Positions 10,656 to 20,768 of a stretch of 64,000 bases of DNA are shown one piece after another (the stretch's first letter is position 1; each line of letters opens with the position of its first letter). Both the position numbers and the translations under genes were made by a program. The notes under the pieces are model-generated. The model had not been told where the DNA came from and ran no database searches. It saw only the letters and a program-made list of their open reading frames with translations. Location of the stretch: NCBI GenBank assembly GCA_030247855.1, contig JAPDRN010000012.1, positions 124,001 to 188,000 of the forward strand, in the 5' to 3' direction. The DNA is from Knufia peltigerae. Taxonomy: Eukaryota > Ascomycota > Eurotiomycetes > Chaetothyriales > Trichomeriaceae.

Positions 10656-11737
10656 ATGTCCAAACAGTCCTCCAACAAAAAGCAGAAACGGGGCGAACCG
10701 TCAGACTCTGACACCGACGATGATCTGCAGCCGATCCATTTCTTTGTCCCGGGGGAGAATATCAACGCCGCAGTGTTGGTGGATTACATCACACAATATG
10801 TCGACCGGACTGCGAGGATCACTTCAGCCCATCACCCAACGGTGAGAAGCCCACCGGGCGATGGCTAAGATTGCACTAACAACCTTCAGGATAAGTCGCG
10901 AACCGGGTTCAGCGTCCTCGCGAAGAAAACCCTCAATGCTGTGAGCGCCCCGAGTCGAAGAATCCATCCCATCTCGGGCTCGAACTGATCCCCTCCTTTA
11001 GGTTAGCCTCCGCGATATCATCAACGATTCGAAAGATTGGGATACAGAGTCACAAAGCAGTATGATTGATGTGTAATGGGTGTGAATTGTCATGTTGACG
11101 GTGACCAGAAAAGTTTCGGAAGGACCCGTATCGATATGCGGACTCAGACACTGCACGGCGGCGTGCCCATCAGGGCGCATCGAAAGGCGGCACAGCTCGA
11201 CCAGCACCGCGGCGAGAGTCAACGGCAGACTCGGAGACGTCCAGACGAGATAAGATGGCCAGTCCTACGATGGGCAATGTTCCTGCACAGTACCAGTATC
11301 CAGGCTCGCAGACTCCAAATCCAGCAGGATATTATAAGGCTCCTCCAAGGCCAGATTATGGTTCGGGTAACTATACCATCTACAATACAGTGAATGCCAC
11401 TTCTTACAGCGCCAACATACCTGCGAACCCCGCTTCATACTCGACGAGTCAATACCAGGGTGGTTATGCACCGCCACAGAAACCATACTCGGATCTTCCT
11501 CCACCTTCATACGAGCAGGCCGCTCCAAGAGGGCCACCTCGACCCCAGACCCCAGGTCAGCCCGACCCAGACACATTCGATAGAGAAGAGAAACCAAGGA
11601 GGGGACACGCTGGGGACGCTCCTGCCTCTCGTCAGGGCTCAGTCGTAGCGGGAGATGACCCGGCTCGTTCATACAATCCTCAAAGCCGTAGGCAGCCACC
11701 TTACGATGAGACAACGCGCAGATCTAGCCATCGATAG
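10656..11737 (+). CDS. Four-exon hypothetical protein
   Basis: I reconstruct exons 10656-10841, 10890-10940, 11002-11059 and 11109-11737, which join in phase to give 307 residues. The introns are 48, 61 and 49 bp; each has GT and AG borders (GTGAGA, GTGAGC and GTATGA donors), and the first and third carry branch-like CTAAC and TTGAC. The first ~100 residues look like a small folded domain: a short acidic/basic lead, then a helix-rich part including INAAVLVDYITQYVDR and VSLRDIINDSKDW. The rest is disordered, rich in Pro, Tyr, Gln and Arg, with KPYSDLPPPSYEQAA resembling a PPxY-type ligand. No membrane or signal sequence is visible. I do not recognise the family. The join is supported by unbroken phase through all three introns. 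Confidence 0.65.
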
Positions 11738-13426
11738 CCGGTGTGGAGTAGATCATACCAGAATTTGATGGATGCAAACCAAGGTTGCAAGGATGATGAA
11801 AAGATGGCAATAGAAACTTGCTGGTGACATGTCCGATCACACCAACTTCGTCCATCGCAAGGCACGGTTGTCTGCCGATCGTTTTTTTTTTCTTGAAAGC
11901 GGTAGTACAACTCAATCAAAGTTCCGACTTGCGTTCATGATTGTCAACTTGATGGATGCGCATCTAGGCGGTGCGGAGAAGTATTTGTGTTTTGAAGTCG
12001 TGTGTGTACCTCTTTGTGTCTTGGGTGTGCATTGTCAAAGGAGTCGTTCACTTGTTCTTTGGCATCGGATATGATGTGATATATCTTGGAGCACGGCGAT
12101 TGGCATGGAGGTGATTGATGTTGGTTCATGCTTCTCGAAAATGGTACACTTGACCCCAGCATAGATCGTGAGATACTCGATAGCGTCAAGGGGAATGCAA
12201 AATTGCATTTCTCGGCTGATGAAACAAATTGATACTTGCCCATGTCCTGACCCTTGCTGTTCCACCTGGTCAACAGCACTTTTTACAGCATCCTGATTGT
12301 TGTGGTACGGAAGAAGTCACCAGGAGCCATCGGCTGGCGGGAAGGTGCAGATGAGCAGATCTGTGCTCATACAATGATCAAGCCATTATTGCAAAGCGCG
12401 CGCATCAGCTGTTTCAAAAACTGTACCTTATTGCTTACCTGCGGCCGTCCACTTTGCCCTTTGTCCGAGTCACTTTGCATGCTGTCGGAATTGCTTTTTC
12501 GGCGCCAGTTGCATGGCAAAACTTCTCTCCAGTGTCTTGCATGCACGTACCATTGTGTCAGGAAGGCATCGGTCCCATCATCGACAACCACACCCTCATC
12601 GTTGATTACTAACGACAACATCAACCACTCCCAGCACCCCTCCAAACGCATACTGTCATATCCGTTGCAACGGTTCGGCCTCGCTCTGAAACGGGGGCAA
12701 GTCGTCCTTTGCTTTCTCCGCCTATGGGAATCTCTTCCTGTATGGCCGAGCTCTCCCTACCTAATCCTTTTAGATCGAGCGATCGGTCCCGGGCGGGATG
12801 CAGATTGACGCTGGGAAAACAAAAAACAACAACAACAGGATTATACGTCGGATCCCTGGACAGATGACGTGCGGTGGCTATATAAACAAGGCCTGGTGCC
12901 CCCAAGGTCCCGTTGGAAATTTTGTCAAGATTTGCCCCCATCTTCCACATTGTACTTTCTATCTAGCAACGGCTTCACCCGAAGCAGGATTGTTGGGGCA
13001 CCTTTGATGCCCGCAATCTTACTGCCAGGCATAGGCGTTTGACAATCCACGCCACCGCCTATACACCCCTGCCTGATTGGCTCATAAGGGACTTTGCATA
13101 TGCAGCAAGCTAATAAACCGGCCCCGTAGCGTCGAGAGATGCATGTCTCACGAAGGCCACGACACAACCTCAGACGAGCCACCGACGACTAACTACAGGC
13201 CACACCAACATCCCACACCCCTCTTCAACCGAGGGGTTTCTCCCTCGTGACGGGCCGCATTTGCAAGGCAAACATTCTCGCCCTGTCATACCGTGTCCAC
13301 CTATTCGGACAAGGCGGAAATCCTCTCGGTGCATTGCTTCAAAGGCCAAACGATTCTCGGCAGTTTAATTCCAACCTCACTTTAGGAAGGGATGATCGTT
13401 GAGCAGAGCACAATAGAGTCGAGTCA
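11738..13426. other. Intergenic region with TATA-like promoter
   Basis: No gene is supported in this 1.7 kb. A strong TATATAAA lies at 12879-12886 with TGACGT (a CRE/ATF-type half site) about 15 bp upstream. The next start codon downstream is 540 bp away (Clr5 gene at 13427), so if the TATA box is used the transcript would have a long leader. Confidence 0.35.
12879..12886 (+). promoter_or_regulatory. TATA box candidate upstream of the Clr5-domain gene
   Basis: TATATAAA sits in a GC-rich setting with a TGACGT element just upstream. Its orientation fits the plus-strand gene at 13427. The assignment rests on the motif alone. Confidence 0.3.
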
Positions 13427-15745
13427 ATGGCCGTGAGCCTGGGGAACGCTCGTGGATGGACCGTCAACGACAATGTTGCTCAAACTCCTGCTCCGGCTAC
13501 CGCTGCTACCACTACTCAACTTGAAGCACGCGAAGGCCCCGCTCCTAACCAGTGGCAAGCGGTGAAGGAGGAGATCCGGGTTCTGTACGAAAAGAAGCCC
13601 TTGAGAGATGTCAAGAGGATCTTGGAGCAACGGCATGGATTTCGCGCGACGTAAGTACCATGCAAGCTCCCGGCGCTGCACCTATTCCTTCCCCGGCCCT
13701 GATCTCCCTCTCTCGACTTTGAACGAGTATTACTGACCCAAGTCAACAGGGAGCGTATGTATAAAGCTCGTCTTGCACAGTGGGGGTTCAGCAAAAACTA
13801 CTCCGACAAGGACTATCAAATATGTGCAGTATTACACCACGCTCGACAGAAGCACGGTAAACGAAGAACAGCCTTCATGATACATGGCCATAAAAGGTCG
13901 GTAAAGGACTTGCACAAGTACATCAAGGGTCGCAAGATGTCTGAAGATGCCTTTCTAGCCACTGCACTCAAGAATGTCAATCTCGATAGTCGTGCCGATC
14001 ACGAACAAGCTCAGTATGCCCATGTGCGCGCCTACACTCCGCCTCCCGGCGGATCCAATACTCCAAAGGCAGAAGTTGAAGGCGATGAATCGATATCTTC
14101 ACCGACGCACCTTCAGTCCTATGGTGCTGGCAAACATTCGTCTTCCCGACGAGACCCGTTGTCGAGATCAGGCTCTGGGTCTTTCTCTATGCGTCGAGAT
14201 TCGCAACCTCAGAGGCAGGCAACATCGCCGGGATCATCATTACTTTTCCCAACATCTTCGACACAGCTGACGCCGCCCATGCGACATCCTCAGGTCCCAT
14301 TGTTCTCACCGAGTAGGAATGGTTCCTCAGTCACATGGCCCTCCCCTTCCAATCTCCATCTTTCGACCTCACCACTAGAGGGATCTTTTACTTCAGCTGT
14401 ACCCTCTCATCGATCTGGCCAGCGTCCTCAACTCGGCAGCCATGATGATCACAGCAACCAAGGTGGCTCGGTCCACAGCAGCCCTTGCCAATGGCTGGGT
14501 AGAGAGGTGGAATACATGGCTCTGCAGGTGACCGAAGCACCGTCGCTAAAATCTCTCTGCGGGCACGACGATATTCATTCTTGGCGTCTGTTGAGTGACA
14601 GCTCGTCCGAAGCTGGAGAGTACGAACATGTTTGTTGGAGATGCTACGAACCTAGTCGAACACATTTTGTCAGTTTGCCGAATCTCGAGCTGCCTCAGCA
14701 GTCACGTAGCATTTTGAACGAGAATGTCACAGGCGGCGACAGCACGATCTCCGTCCCAGCGTCTTCTCGTGATCATCAGCATTCTTGGAGATGGGTTGCT
14801 CGTTGTTTTGCGGCATGTATTTATCTCAGCAGAGGTGACAAAGATCTCTCAGAGCGGAGTCTAGCAGACGCCAATATCGAATTCGAGCAAATGTTGGTTC
14901 CAGTTCAGGATCCCAAGGTGGTGCTCGCCTTGAATCAGACGCTCCAGATCCTTCATATGCACGACCAAGGCGAAATTACTCGAGAGATTATGAGGTCGGC
15001 GAACAACGTGGCAACACGTGTACTGGGACCCGATGATCCGTTGACCGTTATCACACGCTGGATGGTATATGTAGCAGACTTGCAGATGCGCGATCGAGAA
15101 ATCACGAGTTCGACGTTGCATGAGATCTACGGACATTACCTGCGGCTCCACGGCGCGGAGGATCCGAGATGTATCGCTGCACTGTACTGTTACGGGTTCA
15201 TGCTTAACGTCGAACGGAAGCTAGAACAAGCGGAGCAGGTGTTAATGAGCGCCTATACCATCTCGTGCGCGAACCTCGGCCCAAGACATCTACAGAGCTT
15301 GTCCGCTCTGACAAATATGGCCAGGTGTCTAGAACGCCAGGGCAAATTGGACCAAGCGATCGCGATGGTAGAACGAGTCATCGATGACTCACGAGATACG
15401 TTGGGCGAAAGTCACCCTCGACGGCTTGAGACGATGCGCATCTTAGGAACCTTCCTCGAAAGGCGTGGAGATTTAGCCCAAACAGAGTACCTCTACTGGA
15501 AAGTCCTGGAGGGCCGAATCAAGATGCTGGGCGTGAATCACATGTTCACACTGGGGATGAAGGAAGATCTAGTGGAGCTGCTGAAGAAATTGGGCAAGTG
15601 GGGGGAGGATCCGAATGGGCAGAGTGAGGCTCAGATACGGATCCATGATTTGTTCGAATGGAACCCGTGGGAGATACCAGAAGATACTGGAGGGAGCGAT
15701 GGGGATCTGAGCGATGGTGTGGGAAGTGACCACGATGCATTCTAA
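13427..15745 (+). CDS. Clr5-domain protein with C-terminal TPR repeats
   Basis: Two exons, 13427-13650 and 13750-15745, separated by a 99-bp intron (GTAAGT...CAACAG); product 739 residues. The intron splits the Clr5 domain, and joining it restores the typical order: WQAVKEEIRVLYEKKPLRDV, then an ERMYKARLAQWGF segment. Clr5 domains are named after a fission-yeast silencing protein and are common at the N-terminus of filamentous-fungal proteins; DNA or chromatin binding is presumed, not shown. A disordered Ser/Pro-rich middle (about 180-330) leads to tetratricopeptide-like repeats (about 430-700), with hallmark segments ALTNMARCLERQGKLDQA and RILGTFLERRGDLAQTEY resembling kinesin light-chain TPRs. 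The tail is acidic. It is probably a nuclear adaptor or regulator. Confidence 0.85.
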
Positions 15746-16809
15746 GACTTCTTTATTCTGCATGTTCGGGGCTGGAAACCAACGGAAGAAGAAAAGTCAG
15801 TGGAGATGAAAGGGTTTGGCAGGATTTGCCGCAACAAGACACTCTATGGCTGCACAACTGCAATGGCAAGGTCGGTACTTTTCCAAGTCCGAGTTGCCCT
15901 GGGGCCTATTGAAATTAGGTGAAGAAATGAACTGAGGATGCGTTGATCTGCAGAGAGAGGCATGACAAGGCTGTGGTTTGTGGGGGGTGGTTGATCAGTG
16001 GAGTAACTTGTCTGCTCTGGCACTCGAAATCGCTTAGTATGAGAACAGAGGTCAAGAAGGTCACCGTCACAGCATAAGACAGGGAACGAGGGCGTGGGAG
16101 GTATATTGATTGCAAGACATTGACATCTGACCAATACCCATGACAGAGAAGCATAATAGTAGAGAGACTATTTAGTTGGGTACCTACCGGGGGAAGTTGT
16201 ATCATTGTCATCTCTGGAGTCATGTACTTGGATTCATGTTACGAACGACTTGGGAATTATGATGCTGAAAGCGTAAACCGACGAATAGTACGGTTGTGGT
16301 AGACGAAGTGGATGGGTAGATGCCATAAAGCTCGCGACGAAAAAAGGACTGTGCATACGGATACTTGGTTACAATCATCCGTACCCGCGTGCATTAGGTT
16401 GGTAGGCAAATGGTAATTACACCGCACCCTACGCCCGATTCCGTCAAGACTACCTTGGGTAAGTTAGATATGGTCTCGGTACTTGTGCCTTGAGGTACGG
16501 AGGTAGATAAACTACCTGGAGGTACCTGACAGAGCGCATGGGTACGGAGTTACTACTACGTACAGGATGACCAAAAAGGGCAAGACAAGTAAATCCTTAA
16601 TGGCTGACAGGTCATCCCCGACACAAAGCTGATTCTATTCCACGAGCGTATGAGATTCCGTACTCTTCTAGGTTACCTAGGTGCCCAGGTGGTCTTTCTG
16701 TAACGCCTTTGCGTGGACCATTGGCTTCAATGACATGCCCGGGCTCACAAAAGGATCGTTCGCGTCATGAGACCAAGACGCACCGCATCGCATCGCAACG
16801 TCAAGAGGT
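15746..16809. other. Intergenic region
   Basis: Convergent 3' region of the Clr5 gene and the minus-strand dehydrogenase. No coding sequence is supported. It contains repeated GGTAC and ACGGAG-type short motifs (16440-16560), including TACGGAGT at 16543. Confidence 0.4.
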
Positions 16810-17792
16810 TTATTGATTCTCAAACTTCAAGCCACTCTCCAGTCTCTTTGCACCGTAGATGCCGGCAATGTCGCCCTTGGCACCTTGTGTGTCTTTGACC
16901 ACCTTCAGGTAGGAATCGGCCAGTTCCACATCCTTCATCCGACAACCGGCACTCTCGGCCAAAGCCATGGCATGCCTGGCGTCCTTCCGGGCGAGGTCGA
17001 CGGCAAACAACGGCTCGTCGCGCTGGTAGTAGTCCCCGGACTTCAACCTGTTGGAGTAGGCCGTGTACGGTCCGGGGAACATGACCTCGATGAGCTTGTG
17101 CAATTCCTCGACCCCGAGGCCCGTCTTCTCGGCCAGGACGTGACCTTCGGAGAGGGCGGTGATCATGTTGGCGACAAAGGTGTTGCCGATGATCTTGAGG
17201 AGGGTCGCCTTGCGTGGCTCCTGGCCAGAAAAGTCGATGTTCTCTCTCCCCATGACGCCCTTGCAGTACGGCTTGACTCGGTCCACGGCCTCCACCTTGC
17301 CGGCAAGCACACAGACCAGTTGCCCGGCGTCCGCCATGGCCGGGGCGCCAAAGACGGGGCACGCGACGAAGCTGGCGCCCCTTGCCTCGATCATGTCCGC
17401 CTGTTTGCTCGTGGCTTCGGGGTGAACCGTGCTACAGTCGACGAGGATCTTGCCTGCCACGTCGTTTTGGAGGACGGTGTCGACCATGTCCAGCACGGAA
17501 GAGTCATCCCCCAGGCAGTAGAAGATGATGTCCGCCTTGGAGACGATGTCCGGTATGGATTCTGACACGGTCGAGTTGCCGATTTTCTGGGAGAGATCGT
17601 GGGCTCGCTGGACGGTGCGGTTGTAGATGATCAGAGGATGCGACAGGTTGCCCTTCTCGACGAGGTTCTTGCACATGCCCTGGGACCTCACCATCAGCAC
17701 GTATGAACGACGTCGTCAATCGACCAACACAAAAAAAAAAAACTCACCCTGCCCATGTTGCCCAGGCCGAGCCACGCCAGTTGAGGTGCCAT
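16810..17792 (-). CDS. NAD(P)-binding beta-hydroxyacid dehydrogenase (6PGDH/3-hydroxyisobutyrate dehydrogenase family)
   Basis: Two exons on the minus strand, 17792-17748 and 17679-16810, with a 68-bp intron (GTGAGT...CCCAG). The product has 304 residues, the usual family length. The short first exon supplies the start and the dinucleotide-binding loop LAWLGLGNMGRGM, which is split by the intron and lost if exon 2 is read alone. The substrate signature region (VDCSTVHPEATS) and the C-terminal catalytic segment around KATLLKIIGN, with the expected Lys and Asn, are present. Members oxidise 3-hydroxy acids or reduce small aldehydes such as succinic semialdehyde or glyoxylate; which one applies here cannot be read. 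There is no targeting signal, so it is probably cytosolic. Confidence 0.88.
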
Positions 17793-18620
17793 TGTGAGTT
17801 CTGGGGTTTGTTTGGTTTGATATCACGCCAGTCTGTAGGATATGAGAGATCCGATGTAATTTTTTTTTCCTCGTGATTTCTTTACCGTGCTTCAGGTCTT
17901 TTAAGTGGAAACTCGGGCATGGGGTTGTACTCGCATAGTAGCCCTGTACACATCGAAAGAAAGCGTCGCAGCGCGTTTGCAAACCGGCCGGTCATGATTG
18001 CGATTATGACGTGGGGCTTTGCATTTACCGGACGGCCCCCCCACGTTAAAAAGAAGCAGCGAGCGTGTAACACCCGGAGTGAGTGCCGTTTGCTCACTTA
18101 TGGATTTGGACTCGACTCATCGGCTACATTGCGGCTCTGGTTGTGTCACGGTTGCACGATATTGTAGCAGAGACATGCTGTTGGAATGACCGGTGAAGAC
18201 CCAGAGCAGAATGAAAATGTTCAGCAAGGACCGAGCGGCGATAGATAGGATGAACCACGTTGTTTACCTTTTCCAGTTCAAGGGCGCAGGTGGCCGGCCC
18301 TACGAGAGTGAGTACGGTGAAGCGGGTAATCGTTCATCATCCCTACTACGGAGTACAGACTCTCAGAGCAGAGATGCACTCGGGCAAATTATTTGTGGCA
18401 GGCGGTGACTTCGACTGAATCCGCAATGATTCATACGGCAATATTTCGTATCTGCTTTTCCCCCTCTAGCAATGTATGGAACTGAATCTTTGCAAGGGCC
18501 TCACCACAAAGAGTCACTTCATGGCAACGACGTAGTACATGATCTATTGTCGCCTGGCTCCTCTTTCTGGCCCCTCTAACCCTCGCATTGTGCCCTCTGA
18601 CAGCTTCTGCATCATGAAAT
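17793..18620. other. Divergent intergenic region
   Basis: Divergent promoter region between the dehydrogenase (minus) and the N-acetylglutamate synthase gene (plus). A TACGGAGTAC motif lies at 18347-18356. No coding sequence is supported. Confidence 0.4.
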
Positions 18621-20648
18621 ATGAGCCAGACCGCCTTCGCCTCATCTGCAGCTTTTCTGCGGAATAATTACTCACAATGGCAGAACAGAAATGTTGCTGC
18701 TGATATACTGAGATCACATATAACATCGAAGACACATTCAACCCCCCTCCCTAGACGGTCACATTCAACTCGTTTTCACTCTACCGAGGCCTCTCCCAAC
18801 TCGAACGAGCAGCCTCCTTCGCTGGACGATGGTATTGCACCCGAGCATGACAAGAGCAAGACGTTGGCTAGGTGGGGGAACCAGAAGCTGGCGAACAAAG
18901 AGTTCTTCACAAGCTTACTGAGCTCGGCTACAACCAAACGAGACGCAAAGGCCTTTATCACTAGACTCAAGTCTCCAAGAAAAACTGTCGCTGTTCCCAA
19001 GAACTCTCAACAGCCTGCTCCGACAAAGAATGATCCTGCAGTCAATGTTGGCAATCTTTTCGCCCGGAACCGAGCTGTGGAAGAGAGCCCAGTCTTTACT
19101 CAGTTTGAGGATGAGCTGTCACAACCCCTTGAAGAGCAGGAAACTCTACATGTTGCCATAATCAAGCTCAGTGATGTCAGTTCCATGTCCGATGGCATCC
19201 TCGGGGGCATTGCTCGGACCCTTGCTTCTCTGGCTCGATTGAGCATGGCTCCATGTGTTGTCTTGGAAGGGTCACTTGCCAGCGAAGAGCAAGCCAGGCG
19301 AGAGGACCTTGCTCGTTCGGCGGATCGGCTTGTAAATGCCATCGAACAAGTCAGTGACACCGGAGCCCGGAGGCTGGACCACTTATTCAGTTACAGACCG
19401 GATGGTCGGCCTGAAGTTTTCATCCGGAAGCTGCTGACTCGTCCCCTCCGCCGAGGACGAATACCCGTAGTGGTACCAACAGCATACTCTGAAGTCCGTC
19501 AACAAGTCGTACCCATCAGCGCCGATGAGGCTCTGCTGGCGCTTGTCAGAGAACTTGCGGGTCTCAACTTCAGCCCAGGCATTTATGATCCCCCTGAAGC
19601 CGCTTCACAGAAAGTGGACGCCATTCGAAAACAGATCTCCGTGGACAGGATAATTGTCGTGGACGAGAGTGGCTGCATACCAAGCACCAAAACCCCTGAC
19701 CGAAGACATGTTTTCGTCAACCTGTTTCAGGAGTATCCCTCGCTTCAAGAAGAATTGAGAAGCTCCACAGACGGAAGTGTGTCAAAGAAACATGCCTCCA
19801 ACCTCAAATTGTTCAGGGACGCACTTGGCTTATTACCACATTCGTCATCAGGCTTGCTCACCACTCCATGGGAAGCTGCAAATACGTCTAGAGCATCCGA
19901 CGATGTTCCCTCGAATGTGGGCACGAGACGGCAAAAGAACCCTCTGATCCATAACTTGTTGACCGACAAACCTGCGTACTCGTCATCACTCCCCTCGGGA
20001 CGCTTGGCCAATGACACACCTACAGCATCATCAACCACTTCGACCTTCATCAAGCGTGGAATGCCCTTGAAAATCTTACCCAACCCGGCAGCTCAAGTCT
20101 GGACCGCCGCGAGTAAACCTCGACTGAAATTGACTGACTCGAAAATCGATCTTGAACGGCTTACATACCTGATCGATGATTCATTCAATCGGACTCTTGA
20201 TGTCGAAGCATACCTCGAGCGAGTAAATGATCGAATAGCCGGTGTCATCATCGCGGGAGACTACGAAGGCGGCGCAATCCTCACCTGGGAAACTCCGCCG
20301 GGTGCTTCTGACGACGACACGTCGCGATTAGTGCCCTATCTGGACAAGTTTGCAGTCCTCAAGAAGAGCCAAGGCGCTGGTGGAGTGGCCGATATCGTCT
20401 TCAACGCCATGGTCAGGACCTGCTTTCCCAACGGCGTCTGCTGGCGGAGCCGCAAGGACAATCCCGTCAACAAGTGGTACTTTGAGCGGTCTAGGGGGAC
20501 TTGGAAAATCCCGGGCACCAACTGGACCATGTTTTGGACCACTCCTGGGCTATTGGCAGACCGAAGCAGCCAGGCCTTTCTCGACTACGAGGCGGTCTGT
20601 CGCTCGATCCAGCCTACTTGGGCTGATGGGAAGAAACTGGTAGATTAA
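18621..20648 (+). CDS. ARG2: N-acetylglutamate synthase, mitochondrial (amino-acid N-acetyltransferase)
   Basis: Single-exon protein of 675 residues. The first ~60 residues are rich in Ser, Arg and Asn with few acids, as in a mitochondrial presequence. The conserved core follows: an amino-acid-kinase-like region (about 175-420), then a GNAT-type acetyltransferase domain (about 500-670). The most diagnostic segment is near the end (VADIVFNAMVRTCFPNGVCW, then NPVNKWYFERSRG and WTMFWTTPG), typical of fungal NAGS. The enzyme makes N-acetylglutamate from glutamate and acetyl-CoA, the first committed step of arginine synthesis, and is usually feedback-inhibited by arginine. In Neurospora the name arg-2 means a different enzyme; the symbol follows yeast ARG2. 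Confidence 0.93.
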   Translation: MSQTAFASSAAFLRNNYSQWQNRNVAADILRSHITSKTHSTPLPRRSHSTRFHSTEASPNSNEQPPSLDDGIAPEHDKSKTLARWGNQKLANKEFFTSLLSSATTKRDAKAFITRLKSPRKTVAVPKNSQQPAPTKNDPAVNVGNLFARNRAVEESPVFTQFEDELSQPLEEQETLHVAIIKLSDVSSMSDGILGGIARTLASLARLSMAPCVVLEGSLASEEQARREDLARSADRLVNAIEQVSDTGARRLDHLFSYRPDGRPEVFIRKLLTRPLRRGRIPVVVPTAYSEVRQQVVPISADEALLALVRELAGLNFSPGIYDPPEAASQKVDAIRKQISVDRIIVVDESGCIPSTKTPDRRHVFVNLFQEYPSLQEELRSSTDGSVSKKHASNLKLFRDALGLLPHSSSGLLTTPWEAANTSRASDDVPSNVGTRRQKNPLIHNLLTDKPAYSSSLPSGRLANDTPTASSTTSTFIKRGMPLKILPNPAAQVWTAASKPRLKLTDSKIDLERLTYLIDDSFNRTLDVEAYLERVNDRIAGVIIAGDYEGGAILTWETPPGASDDDTSRLVPYLDKFAVLKKSQGAGGVADIVFNAMVRTCFPNGVCWRSRKDNPVNKWYFERSRGTWKIPGTNWTMFWTTPGLLADRSSQAFLDYEAVCRSIQPTWADGKKLVD

Positions 20649-20768
20649 AACAAGTCGAAAGGGAATGAGGAGACGTTATTATGACCATCTATGACACATT
20701 TGGGGGGTATCTAGCAAAAAAAAATATAGCAGAAATACAGCCACAAAATACATTTCCAGTTCGTGCTC

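Noticed and set aside
16813..17565. Plus-strand 250-codon frame antisense to the dehydrogenase
   Set aside because: It mirrors a well-supported dehydrogenase gene on the minus strand and shows no recognisable domain; a GC-driven shadow frame.
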